From contig CAMELY010000006.1 of assembly GCA_945926565.1 (NCBI GenBank), positions 1 to 22,680 of the forward strand: a DNA stretch of 22,680 nucleotides, written 5' to 3'. The position numbers and the translations under genes are program-made. Shown piece after piece: positions 14,490 through 22,630 of the stretch. The notes beneath the pieces were generated by a model. The model saw only the letters and a program-made list of their open reading frames with translations. It did no database searches and had not been told where the DNA came from. Source of the DNA: an uncultured Clostridia bacterium (GTDB lineage: Bacteria > Bacillota > Clostridia > Oscillospirales > Oscillospiraceae). Positions within the stretch are counted from its first letter, which is position 1. Every line of letters begins with the position of its first letter.

Positions 14490-15758
14490 ATGGAGCACAA
14501 TGCCCTGCTGCTGGCCGCCCTCCGGGCCCATCTGGCAGCCGTACCTCTGGAGGCGGAGACCGGCCCGGTCTCCCCAGAGGAATGGCTCCGCCTGTTTCGT
14601 CTTGCCCAGGAGCACCATGTGCTGCCCATGGTCTACGAGACGGTGCGCACCCTCCCCGCCTTTCAGGAGAGCGGCCAGGCCCTGATCCCCGGCATCCGCC
14701 GGGAGGTCTTTCAGGCGGTGGCCGCCCAGACCCAGCGCACCCAGCAGTTTCTGGCGGTCTGTCAGGGGCTGCGGGCTGCGAGTGTCAAGGCTGTGGTGGT
14801 CAAGGGCATTCACTGCCGCGCCCTCTACCCCATGCCGGATCACCGGGTCTCCATGGACGAGGACGTGCTGGTGGCCCCGGAGCAGTATGAGGCCTGTCAC
14901 CAGGCGCTGACCGGGCTGGGCCTGACGCCGGCCAATCCGGAGGAGGATCGCGAGGCCGCCTTTGAGGTGACCTATGTGAATGCCTCCCGCACCCTCTGTC
15001 TGGAGATCCACAAATCCCTCTTTTCGGATGAGTCCCAGGCCTATGGAACGCTGAACCGGTTCTTTGACGGGGCGATGGATCGGGCGGCAGAGCTGGAGGT
15101 GCAGGGCCAGCCGGTCTGGTCTCTCTGCCCCCACGATCACCTGCTCTATCTCATTTGCCACGCCTTCAAGCACTTTCTCCACGGGGGCTTCGGTATCCGG
15201 CAGGTCTGCGATATCGGCCTCTGCGCCCAGAGATATGGGGATCAGGTGGACTGGAGCCGCCTGTATGACCAGTGCCGGGCGGAGCGGATGGAGCAGTTCG
15301 CCGCCGCCCTCTTTGCCATCGGGAAGCAGCAGCTGGGCCTTCGGTTGACCCTCCCCGCCCAGTGGCAGGCGCTCTGCCGGGAGGTCAATCCCGGCCCCAT
15401 GCTGGCCGATCTGCTCTCCGGCGGCGTCTACGGCGGGGCGGACATGAGCCGCAAGCACAGCAGCAATATCACGCTCTCCGCCGTCAGCGACCAGAAGGCG
15501 GGAAAAACAGGGAAGGGCTCCCTGCTGCGGACGGTGTTTCTCCCTCGGTCGGCTATGGCCGGCAAATACCCCTATCTGAACCGGTGGCCGGTGCTGCTGC
15601 CGGTGGCCTGGGGCCAGCGCATTTTCCACTACCTCCGGGAGAACCGGAATCAGAGCGTAAGCGGCGCCGCCGCCGAGAGTATCCGGCTGGGCCGGGAGCG
15701 GGTGGAGCTGCTGCGCCAGTACGGCATCTTAGACGGGAAGGACAACTCCCATGATTGA
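14490..15758 (+). CDS. NTP_transf_5-like nucleotidyltransferase
   Basis: 422 residues from the ATG at 14490, behind GGGAG. A TTG at 14445 would add 15 residues but has no ribosome site. The middle shows the minimal nucleotidyltransferase pattern: VVVKGI (Lys105, Gly106), then YPMPDHRVSMDEDVLV with the metal-binding Asp123-x-Asp125. The 'KG...YP.p..R...D.D' layout is typical of the uncharacterised nucleotidyltransferase family PF14907. These occur in surface-polysaccharide and some peptide-modification clusters; the transferred group and acceptor are unknown. The C-terminal third is basic and aromatic with no domain I recognise. It is the first gene of the operon, overlapping the next by 8 nt. 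Confidence 0.78.
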   Translation: MEHNALLLAALRAHLAAVPLEAETGPVSPEEWLRLFRLAQEHHVLPMVYETVRTLPAFQESGQALIPGIRREVFQAVAAQTQRTQQFLAVCQGLRAASVKAVVVKGIHCRALYPMPDHRVSMDEDVLVAPEQYEACHQALTGLGLTPANPEEDREAAFEVTYVNASRTLCLEIHKSLFSDESQAYGTLNRFFDGAMDRAAELEVQGQPVWSLCPHDHLLYLICHAFKHFLHGGFGIRQVCDIGLCAQRYGDQVDWSRLYDQCRAERMEQFAAALFAIGKQQLGLRLTLPAQWQALCREVNPGPMLADLLSGGVYGGADMSRKHSSNITLSAVSDQKAGKTGKGSLLRTVFLPRSAMAGKYPYLNRWPVLLPVAWGQRIFHYLRENRNQSVSGAAAESIRLGRERVELLRQYGILDGKDNSHD

Positions 15759-16518
15759 TTTACACGCCCATATTCTCCCCGGCATCGACGACGGCGCCCA
15801 GTCCCTGGAGATGGCCCTGGAGATGGCCCGGATCGCCTTGGCCGCCGGCGTCCGGCAGATGGCCGCCACCCCCCACTGCAACCTGCCGGACAGTTCCCGT
15901 GCCAACTATGACGGGCCGGAGCTGCGCCGGCAGCTCAATGACCTGCGCAAGGCGCTGGAGCAGGAAAACCTGCCCCTGGAGCTGTATCCCGGGGCGGAGG
16001 TGTTTGCCGATGAGGAGCTGCCCCGTCTGGTGCGCAGCCGACGTCTGACATCCCTCAACGACGGCCGGTATCTGCTGGTGGAGTTTGGCTTTGAGGAGGA
16101 TCCGGATTTCGTCACCTTTATTTTGGAGATGCTGCTGGAGGAGGGCTACACCCCCCTCATCGCCCATCCGGAGCGCTACGGCTTTGTCATCCGCAATCCG
16201 GAGCTGGCCTACCGGTTTGTCTCCATGGGCTGCTGCCTCCAGCTCAACCGGGGCAGCCTGACAGGCCGATTCGGTCCCCGGCCGGAGCGCACCGCCTGGG
16301 CCCTGGTGGAGCATCAGCTGGCGGCCTGCGTGGCCAGCGACTGCCACCGGGCGGAATTTCGCACCCCCCACCTGGCCGACGCCTGGGAGGTGCTGGAGGA
16401 GGCCTACGGCCCGGCCTGCCCCCGGCTGCTGCTGGAGGAGAATCCCCGGCGCATTCTGGACAGCCGGCCGGTGACCGGCCTGCGGCCCTTTGGATTCCGG
16501 GGCCGGCGTGGCTTTTGA
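15751..16518 (+). CDS. cpsB: CpsB/YwqE-type PHP-fold protein-tyrosine phosphatase
   Basis: 255 residues. Metal-binding PHP motifs: DLHAHILPGIDDGA (His5, His7, Asp13/14), TPH (His42), GAEVF (Glu83), AHPERY (His139) and SDCHR (Asp197, His199). These match manganese-dependent phosphotyrosine phosphatases of the CpsB/CapC/YwqE family, which dephosphorylate BY-kinases and so control capsule length and amount. The ATG overlaps the previous gene by 8 nt. Two BY-kinases downstream in the same operon are the obvious substrates. The histidinol-phosphatase branch of the PHP fold is less likely because of the context and the LPGIDDGA motif. Confidence 0.93.
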   Translation: MIDLHAHILPGIDDGAQSLEMALEMARIALAAGVRQMAATPHCNLPDSSRANYDGPELRRQLNDLRKALEQENLPLELYPGAEVFADEELPRLVRSRRLTSLNDGRYLLVEFGFEEDPDFVTFILEMLLEEGYTPLIAHPERYGFVIRNPELAYRFVSMGCCLQLNRGSLTGRFGPRPERTAWALVEHQLAACVASDCHRAEFRTPHLADAWEVLEEAYGPACPRLLLEENPRRILDSRPVTGLRPFGFRGRRGF

Positions 16519-16548
16519 ACCGATTCATGATAGCAGACGGGAGCGACT

Positions 16549-17412
16549 ATGAAGAGATTTCGTGTATTATGGATATTTGTGCTGGCGGTTGTGACGGCTG
16601 TCTTTGTCCTGTATCAGGGCGTGCAGGCCCTGAGCGCCCAGGACGGCGGCCCTCAGTTTACAGTGGACGAAGGGGCGCTGGAGGTCAGCGTCCAGGACGG
16701 TTCCGAGGCGCTGCTCCGGGGAATCACCGCCCGGGACGGGGAAGATGGGGACGTGACTGACAGCATCCTGGTGGAAAAGCTGTCCGACTTCTATGACGGC
16801 AACCGGCGCCTGGTCACCTATGCCGCCTTTGACTCGGACGACAATGTGGCCAAGGCCAGCCGGGAGATTGTCTACACCGACTACACCTCTCCCCGCTTCT
16901 CCCTCACCCACGCCCTGCGCTGGAAGGCCGGAGAAAGCCTCAACCTGACCCAGCTGGTCCAGGCCAGCGACGCTTTGGACGGCGACCTCACCGGAAAAGT
17001 GACCGTGCGCACCGAGACCACCATCTCCAGCCGCACTGCCGGCGTGTATCCCATCTCCTTCTCGGTGACCAACAGCGCCGGAGACACCCAGACGCTGGAG
17101 ACCCAGCTGGAGATCTATGATCCCCAAGTGAACGAGGCCTCCCTGGAGCTCACCGATTACCTGGTCTACTGGGAGGGGGAGGACATCGACTACCGCTCCT
17201 ATCTCCAGAGCGTCACGGCGGGCGGCGTCAAATACAGCTTCCAGCCGGGCAGCCAGACCGGCACCTCCGCCGGCGGAGGCTCTCTGAGCCGTTCAGACAT
17301 TTCAATCCGCTCCCAGCTGGACACCAGCCAGGCCGGCGTCTATCCGGTCTATCTCACCTATCAGGACGGCACCTATCAGGGCACCACCCTGCTGCTGGTG
17401 GTTGTGGAATAA
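16549..17412 (+). CDS. membrane-anchored protein with bacterial Ig-like domains
   Basis: 287 residues. A single N-terminal membrane segment or uncleaved signal (about 7-24) is followed by an extracytoplasmic part of probably three beta-sandwich units. The first (about 36-110) has ARDGEDGDVTDSI and the second (about 117-190) has ASDALDGDLTGKVTV, the DG-x-DGD-x-T pattern of DUF5011/HYR-like Ig-fold domains. The third (about 197-287) is more divergent. No catalytic motif is visible. It lies 30 nt after cpsB and 9 nt before the first Wzz/BY-kinase, with GGGAG as ribosome site. It may bind glycan or the extracytoplasmic loop of the Wzz proteins, but this is inference from position only. Confidence 0.75.
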   Translation: MKRFRVLWIFVLAVVTAVFVLYQGVQALSAQDGGPQFTVDEGALEVSVQDGSEALLRGITARDGEDGDVTDSILVEKLSDFYDGNRRLVTYAAFDSDDNVAKASREIVYTDYTSPRFSLTHALRWKAGESLNLTQLVQASDALDGDLTGKVTVRTETTISSRTAGVYPISFSVTNSAGDTQTLETQLEIYDPQVNEASLELTDYLVYWEGEDIDYRSYLQSVTAGGVKYSFQPGSQTGTSAGGGSLSRSDISIRSQLDTSQAGVYPVYLTYQDGTYQGTTLLLVVVE

Positions 17413-17421
17413 GGAGGCACT

Positions 17422-18915
17422 ATGGCAGACTATCATACCGATCCCGTCCAGGCGCCTCTGGGCCAGCTGGACCTGCCCACCCTCTGCCGGGATCTGGTCC
17501 GGCACTGGTGGATGATCCTCTCCGCCGGTCTGGTGGGGATGATGGGAGCTTACCTGGTGCTTCAGCTGCTCTTTGTGCCGGTGTATACCAGCAGCGCTAC
17601 CCTCATCGTCTCCGCCCGGGGCGGCAGCGGCGCCGCCTCCGACCTCTCGGCCACCAACACCATGACCGAGACCTTCTCCCAGGTGCTGGACAGCAGCATT
17701 TTGAAGAAAAAGGTGCAGGAGCAGCTGGGGCTGGATCATCTCCCCGGGGAGATCACCACCCAGGTGATCCCGGACACCAACCTGCTCACCGTCCAGGTCT
17801 CCGCCCGCCACCCCAGAGAGGCCTACGAGGTGCTGCGGGGTGTGCTGGACAACTATGACCAGGTCACCAGCTACATGATGAAAAACGTGGTGCTCCGGGA
17901 GCTGGACCCGCCCACGGTGCCCACCGCCCCCTCCAACGCACCCAATCAGCGCTCGGTGCTGAAAAACGCCTTTTTGGCGGGCGCGGTGCTGATGGCCCTG
18001 ACCCTGGCCGCCCTGTCCTATTTCCGGGACACGGTGAAAAACCAGGGAGACGTGGCCGCCAAGCTGGACACCAGGCTCTATCTCACCGTCTACCACGAGC
18101 AGAAGTACAAGACCCTCTCCAGCCGGCTGAAAAAGGCCAAGCAGTCCATTTTGATCACCGATCCCACCTCCAGCTTTCTCTTTGTGGAGACCTTTAAAAA
18201 GCTGCGCACCAAGCTGATGTACCAGGCGGAAAAAAAGCAGTGCCGGGTGCTGCTGGTGACCAGCGTGGCGGAAAACGAGGGCAAGAGCACGGTGGCCGCC
18301 AATGTGGCCCTGGCCCTGTCCCAGAAGATGGAGCGGGTGGTGCTCATCGACGGAGACCTGCGCCGGCCCGCCCAGCACAAGCTGCTGTCCAAGCCGGTGC
18401 CCCCCTCCGGAGAGCTGTCCTCCTTCCTGGAGGGCAAAATTCCGGCGGACAATCTGCTGCTCCGGGACCGGAACTCTCCCCTCAACCTGATTCTCAACAC
18501 GAAAAGCTGCCCCAACTCCACCGAGCTGGTCTCCGGCGAACGGATGCGGGGTCTGATTGACGCTGTCCGGAACATGAGCGACTATGTGGTGGTGGACACC
18601 CCGCCGCTGACCCTCATGGCCGATGCTGAGGCCCTGGCAGAGTACGCCGACGTGGCCCTGCTGGTGGTACGCCAGGATCTCTCCCTGGCCCGGCAGATCA
18701 ATGACGCCGTGGATATTCTGGAGTCCGGCCACGCCCAGCTGCTGGGCTGCGTCCTCAACGACGTGCGCACCGGCCCCTTCTCCGGCCGGCACGGCGGCTA
18801 CGGCTATGGATATGGCTACGGCTATGGCTACGGGTATGGCTATGGCGGATACGGAAAATACGGAAAGGGGTATGGAGCCTACGATGGAAACCGGCAAAAA
18901 TCCGCGGATCGTTGA
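17422..18915 (+). CDS. Wzz-BY-kinase fusion 1 (capsule chain-length regulator/tyrosine kinase) with Gly-Tyr tail
   Basis: 497 residues. Membrane segments at about 31-52 and 183-201 bracket an extracytoplasmic Wzz-type domain. A cytoplasmic BY-kinase domain follows: Walker A SVAENEGKST (281-290, Lys288), Walker A' VVLIDGD (Asp310, Asp312) and Walker B VVVDTPP (Asp392). The P-loop has AENEGKST where the family usually has PGEGKST. The C-terminal tail (459-487) alternates Gly and Tyr with 12 tyrosines, a large version of the autophosphorylated Tyr cluster. BY-kinases drive polymerisation and export of capsule/exopolysaccharide by cycles of phosphorylation and dephosphorylation, here presumably with the CpsB-type phosphatase two genes upstream. 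In many Firmicutes the Wzz and kinase parts are separate proteins; here they are fused. The start follows AAGGAGG. The end overlaps the next gene by 32 nt. Confidence 0.93.
   Translation: MADYHTDPVQAPLGQLDLPTLCRDLVRHWWMILSAGLVGMMGAYLVLQLLFVPVYTSSATLIVSARGGSGAASDLSATNTMTETFSQVLDSSILKKKVQEQLGLDHLPGEITTQVIPDTNLLTVQVSARHPREAYEVLRGVLDNYDQVTSYMMKNVVLRELDPPTVPTAPSNAPNQRSVLKNAFLAGAVLMALTLAALSYFRDTVKNQGDVAAKLDTRLYLTVYHEQKYKTLSSRLKKAKQSILITDPTSSFLFVETFKKLRTKLMYQAEKKQCRVLLVTSVAENEGKSTVAANVALALSQKMERVVLIDGDLRRPAQHKLLSKPVPPSGELSSFLEGKIPADNLLLRDRNSPLNLILNTKSCPNSTELVSGERMRGLIDAVRNMSDYVVVDTPPLTLMADAEALAEYADVALLVVRQDLSLARQINDAVDILESGHAQLLGCVLNDVRTGPFSGRHGGYGYGYGYGYGYGYGYGGYGKYGKGYGAYDGNRQKSADR
18796..18882 (+). 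repeat. Gly-Tyr hexanucleotide repeat tract
   Basis: Runs of GGCTAT/GGCTAC-type 6-bp units encode the Gly-Tyr tail of BY-kinase 1 (residues 459-487), irregular toward the 3' end where Lys and Ala enter. Unit gain or loss by slippage would change the number of tyrosines while keeping the frame. Confidence 0.88.
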
Positions 18916-19387
18916 CGCCCAGGTCTACATCCCCATGCTCCAAAGCGTCATGGAGGAGGGCAAGGTGGTGCCCCTCATCATCACCGGCTCCAGCATGACC
19001 CCCTTCCTCGCCCCCGGCCGGGACCGGATCTTTCTGAAAAAGGCGGAGGGGCCCCTGAAGCGGGGGGACATGGCCTTTTTCCGCCGGTCCAACGGCCAGT
19101 ATGTCTTCCACCGGGTCCGGCGGGTGCAGGGCGATCAATACTATTTTCTGGGCGACGCTCAGACCGAGATTGAGGGCCCCGTCCCACGCAGCGCCATCTT
19201 CGCTCTGGCCGTCCAGGTGGAGCGGAAGGGGGAGCTTCTGACCCCGGACTCCTTCTGGTGGAAATTCTTCCGGGACGTCTGGCCCCTGCTGCGGCCGGTG
19301 CGGCGGCCCATCTGCCGGCTCTATGCCGCTCTCACCGCCCGCCGGCGCTCCGGCAGTTCGACCCATCACAGAGGAGGTACCCCATGA
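18884..19387 (+). CDS. S24/S26 family (signal peptidase I-like) protein
   Basis: 167 residues from the ATG at 18884, inside the end of BY-kinase 1 in another frame. GGAG at 18874-18877 is a plausible ribosome site; an ATG at 18872 is an alternative. The motif ITGSSMTPFLAPG gives the catalytic Ser37. LKRGDMAFFRR and YVFHRV (His76), then FLGDAQTE, follow the order of S26 peptidases of the Ser/His (SipW/archaeal-eukaryal) type. There is no N-terminal membrane anchor; only the C-terminal third (FWWKFFRDVWPLL, then basic residues) looks membrane-associated. It therefore differs from ordinary signal peptidases, and a proteolytic target cannot be named. It overlaps BY-kinase 2 by 4 nt (ATGA). Confidence 0.8.
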   Translation: METGKNPRIVDAQVYIPMLQSVMEEGKVVPLIITGSSMTPFLAPGRDRIFLKKAEGPLKRGDMAFFRRSNGQYVFHRVRRVQGDQYYFLGDAQTEIEGPVPRSAIFALAVQVERKGELLTPDSFWWKFFRDVWPLLRPVRRPICRLYAALTARRRSGSSTHHRGGTP

Positions 19388-20877
19388 GCGAGCAAACCAA
19401 CGCCCGGACAGAGGCTCAGGAGCCGGAGCTGATCGACCTGACCCGCATTCTGGACGGGATGTGGAAGGCCCTGCGCCACGATTTCTGGATTGTCATTCTG
19501 CTCACCCTTTTGGGTGCGGCCCTGTTTTTTGTCCGGGCCAAAATCAACTATGTGCCCCAGTACCTGTCTTCAGCCACCTTTACCGTCTCCGCCGACAGCC
19601 AGAGCATCTACAGCTCCAGCAGTTACTACAACAACGTCACCGCCAGCCAGCTGGAGAGCACCTTCCCCTATCTGCTCACCAGCGGCAGCCTGTCCCGGGT
19701 GGTGGCCGCCGACCTGGGGGTGGAGCAGCTAAACGGCAGCATTACCGCCTCGGTGATGCCCAACACCAACCTGTTCACCATCGAGGTGCGCTCCGGCGAC
19801 CCCCAAGCTGCCAGCGACATTCTCAACTCGGTGATTGAGAACTATCCGGTGGTGGCCGAACAGGTGGTGGGCCGCACAGTGCTGGAGCTGCTGGACAACA
19901 CCGGAGTGGCGGACCAGCCCTACAATACCCCCAATTATACCCGCACCGCCCTGAAGGGGGGCCTGATGGGCCTGGCGGCAGGCATTGCCTTTCTCTTCCT
20001 GGTGGCCTTTACCCGGCGCACCATCCAGCGGGAGGACGATTTCAAGCAGTTCCTCCACGCTGAGTGTCTGGCGGTTCTGCCCCAGGTCAGCCTGAAAAAG
20101 CGCAGCCGGGCCCAGCGGCAGGACATCTCGATCTGCAATCCCCACATCGCCGCCCCCTTCCTGGAGTCCATGCGCATTCTGCGCACCCGCCTGGAGCGGC
20201 TGGCCGGGGCCAGCGGCAGCAAGGTGCTGCTGGTGACCAGCGCCGCCCCCGGCGAGGGCAAGAGCACCGTGGCCGCCAATATCGCCATGGCCCTGGCCAT
20301 GAACGGCAAAAAGGTGCTACTCATGGACTGCGATATCCGCAACCCCTCGGTGGGAGATATGCTGGGCCTCCGGCCCGGCAAGGGGGTCTACGAGCTGCTC
20401 AAGGGCGAGACCACGCTGGAGGAGGTCTTCCGGTATGACAAGGCCCACGGCCTCTATGTGCTCCCCGGCGGCAAGCCCTGTGCCAACGCCTCGGAGATTC
20501 TGGACGCCCCCCAGATGGCCCAGCTGCTGTCCAGCGTCCGGGAGCTGATGGATTATGTCATCCTGGACACCGCTCCGGTGGGCATGCTCACCGACACCGC
20601 CGTTCTGGCCGAGCTGGCGGACGGAGCCCTCTTTGTGGTCAAGCAGGACTACGCCCCCATCCCCCATCTGGTGGAGGCGGCGGAGCAGCTGGCAGAGAGC
20701 CGGATTCCCCTGCTGGGCTGCATCCTCAACGGCGCCACCGCCACTCTGGGCAGCTACGGCCAGAGCTATTACAGCAGCTATTATCACTACAGCCGCTACG
20801 GCGGCTACGGCGGCCGGGAAGAGACGCCGGCCCAGTCCAAATCCAGGGTTAAATCCTCCAGCCGGCAGGGCAGCTGA
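19384..20877 (+). CDS. Wzz-BY-kinase fusion 2
   Basis: 497 residues from the ATG at 19384, behind AGAGGAGG; the longer open frame upstream is the S26 gene's region. Membrane segments at about 34-51 and 190-209 enclose a Wzz domain. The kinase part has a standard Walker A AAPGEGKST (287-295, Lys293), Walker A' VLLMDCD (Asp315, Asp317) and Walker B VILDTAP (Asp395). The tail (458-475) carries eight tyrosines in a Ser/Tyr/Gly cluster, different in style from the Gly-Tyr run of kinase 1. Residues 244-280 contain the conserved linker with EsmRiLRTRL that contacts the next subunit in BY-kinase rings. Same length and layout as kinase 1 but clearly diverged, so an old duplication or independent acquisition. 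Confidence 0.93.
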   Translation: MSEQTNARTEAQEPELIDLTRILDGMWKALRHDFWIVILLTLLGAALFFVRAKINYVPQYLSSATFTVSADSQSIYSSSSYYNNVTASQLESTFPYLLTSGSLSRVVAADLGVEQLNGSITASVMPNTNLFTIEVRSGDPQAASDILNSVIENYPVVAEQVVGRTVLELLDNTGVADQPYNTPNYTRTALKGGLMGLAAGIAFLFLVAFTRRTIQREDDFKQFLHAECLAVLPQVSLKKRSRAQRQDISICNPHIAAPFLESMRILRTRLERLAGASGSKVLLVTSAAPGEGKSTVAANIAMALAMNGKKVLLMDCDIRNPSVGDMLGLRPGKGVYELLKGETTLEEVFRYDKAHGLYVLPGGKPCANASEILDAPQMAQLLSSVRELMDYVILDTAPVGMLTDTAVLAELADGALFVVKQDYAPIPHLVEAAEQLAESRIPLLGCILNGATATLGSYGQSYYSSYYHYSRYGGYGGREETPAQSKSRVKSSSRQGS

Positions 20878-20919
20878 ACGCTCTGCCGCTGAATCAAAGG
20901 GAAATATAAGGAGACTATT

Positions 20920-22017
20920 ATGTACGACTATCTGATTGTGGGCGCAGGCCTCTATGGCGCCGTCTTTGCCCAGGAGGCGAAGAAAGCGGGCAAGACCTGC
21001 CTGGTCATCGACAAGCGGGATCACATCGCCGGCAACATCTACACCAAGGAGGTGGAGGGCATCGCTGTCCACCAGTACGGCGCCCATATCTTCCACACCA
21101 ACAACAAAGAGGTTTGGAATTATGTGAACCAATTTGCCGAGTTCAACCGGTACACCAACAGCCCGGTGGCCAACTACCACGGGGAGCTGTACAACCTGCC
21201 CTTCAACATGAACACCTTCAACAAGATGTGGGGGGTGGTCACCCCCGCCCAGGCCAAGGCCAAGATTGAGGAGCAGAAGCGGGAGGCCAACATCACCGAG
21301 CCGAAAAACCTGGAGGAGCAGGCCATCAGCCTGGCCGGCAGGGACATCTATGAGAAGCTGGTTCGGGGCTACACCGAGAAGCAGTGGGGTCGCCCCTGCA
21401 CGGAGCTGCCCTCCTTTATCATCCAGCGGCTCCCCCTCCGGTTCACCTTCGACAACAATTACTTCAACGCCCTCTATCAGGGCATCCCTGTGGAGGGCTA
21501 CACCGCTCTGGTGGCCAATCTCCTGGAGGGCACCGAGGTGCGCCTGGGGGTGGACTACCTGGCGGACAAGGAGCATCTGGATGCGTTGGCTAAGTCGGTG
21601 GTCTATACCGGCCCCATTGACGCCTATTTCGGCTTCCGGCTGGGCTATCTGGAGTACCGCAGCGTCCGGTTTGAGACCGAGTTGCTGGACACGGACAACT
21701 TCCAGGGCAACGCCGTGGTCAACTACACCGACCGGGAGACCCCCTACACCCGCATCATCGAGCACAAGCACTTTGTCTTCGGCACCCAGCCCAAGACGGT
21801 GATCAGCCGGGAGTACAGCTCCGAGTGGAAGCCGGGAGACGAGCCCTACTACCCGGTCAACGACGCCAAAAACGGCGCCCTGTACCGGCAGTACAAGGCC
21901 CTGGCCGACGCCGAGTCCAACGTCATCTTCGGCGGCCGCCTGGGCGAGTACAAGTACTACGACATGGACAGGGTGATTGAGAGCGCTCTGTCCAAGGCCC
22001 GGGAGGTACTGGGGTGA
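20920..22017 (+). CDS. glf: UDP-galactopyranose mutase
   Basis: 365 residues. The N-terminal FAD-binding motif is VGAGLYGAVFA with the acidic end at VIDKRDHIAGN. The family segments YGAHIFHTNN, NLPFNMNTF, YTEKQWG and PVNDAKN are all present, as is the C-terminal GGRLGEYKYYDMD. The flavoenzyme interconverts UDP-galactopyranose and UDP-galactofuranose, the donor for galactofuranose residues in capsules, LPS or cell-wall galactans. The ATG follows AAGGAG. It lies 42 nt after BY-kinase 2 and overlaps the next gene by 4 nt. Its presence suggests the controlled glycan contains galactofuranose, although no galactofuranosyltransferase is in the window. Confidence 0.97.
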   Translation: MYDYLIVGAGLYGAVFAQEAKKAGKTCLVIDKRDHIAGNIYTKEVEGIAVHQYGAHIFHTNNKEVWNYVNQFAEFNRYTNSPVANYHGELYNLPFNMNTFNKMWGVVTPAQAKAKIEEQKREANITEPKNLEEQAISLAGRDIYEKLVRGYTEKQWGRPCTELPSFIIQRLPLRFTFDNNYFNALYQGIPVEGYTALVANLLEGTEVRLGVDYLADKEHLDALAKSVVYTGPIDAYFGFRLGYLEYRSVRFETELLDTDNFQGNAVVNYTDRETPYTRIIEHKHFVFGTQPKTVISREYSSEWKPGDEPYYPVNDAKNGALYRQYKALADAESNVIFGGRLGEYKYYDMDRVIESALSKAREVLG

Positions 22018-22487
22018 GCACCCTGCCCCAGGGGCTGACTTGGATACCCCTCCGGGAGGCGCCCGAGCTGGCAGCAGAGGCCGCCGCCTGGTTCTCCTCC
22101 AAGTGGGGGATCCCCCTGGAGGCCTATCAGGAGAGCATGGCCGACTGCCTGGCGCATCCGGACGGAGTGCCCCAGTGGTATCTGGTACGCACCGAAGCCG
22201 GGGAGATCGCCGGCGGCCTGGGGCTGATTGAGAACGACTTCCACCCCCGGCGCGATCTGCGGCCCAATGTCTGCGCCGTCTTTGTGGAGCCGGCCTGGCG
22301 GAAGCGGGGGATTGCCCATTTTCTGCTGGATCAGGTGCGCCGGGACGCGGGACAGCTGGGAGAAAAGCAGCTTTACCTGCTCACCGACCATACGGATTTT
22401 TACGAGCGCTGCGGCTGGAGCTATCTCTGTACCATCCAGGGGGATGACGGGGACAGCAGCCGGGTGTATACCGCGGAGGCATTGTAA
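22014..22487 (+). CDS. GNAT family N-acetyltransferase
   Basis: 157 residues from a GTG at 22014 in a GTGA overlap with the glf stop, behind GGGAGG. GNAT motif A is visible as CAVFVEPAWRKRGIAHFLLD, with the acetyl-CoA pyrophosphate loop R96-x-x-G99-x-A101. DFYERCGW near the C-terminus is the usual motif B end. The acetyl acceptor cannot be told from sequence. Context suggests acetylation of a sugar or surface component, but small GNATs often sit in operons without a direct link. It is the last gene of the operon. Confidence 0.85.
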   Translation: MSTLPQGLTWIPLREAPELAAEAAAWFSSKWGIPLEAYQESMADCLAHPDGVPQWYLVRTEAGEIAGGLGLIENDFHPRRDLRPNVCAVFVEPAWRKRGIAHFLLDQVRRDAGQLGEKQLYLLTDHTDFYERCGWSYLCTIQGDDGDSSRVYTAEAL

Positions 22488-22528
22488 AGTTTGTTTTCTG
22501 GTAAAAGGAAGCTTGCGCCGGGGGCGAC

Positions 22529-22572
22529 TCCCTCAGTCGCCTTACGGCGACAGCTCCCTCGGAGAGGGAGCC
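22529..22572. repeat. short palindromic dispersed repeat (REP-like)
   Basis: Two adjacent hairpins: GTCGCC-TTAC-GGCGAC (22536-22551) and GCTCCCTC-GGA-GAGGGAGC (22553-22571), preceded by CTCCCTCA, which can also pair with GAGGGAG. I recall closely similar elements, many copies per genome, between genes of Faecalibacterium and Oscillospiraceae, but copy number cannot be shown from one window. It lies between the last gene of the operon and its terminator. Confidence 0.7.
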
Positions 22573-22630
22573 TTGGGGCGCATTTGACGTAACCGCTTAT
22601 CTTTACTTTGAGTCGCTTTTTGGTCAATAA

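Noticed and set aside
17302..18897. A 531-codon open frame on the minus strand opposite BY-kinase 1
   Set aside because: Complementary to an unmistakable coding region; His/Gly/Gln-rich with no domain, a by-product of high GC codon use. The same holds for the long antisense frames at 14217-15629, 20317-21771, 914-1903 and 11050-12081.
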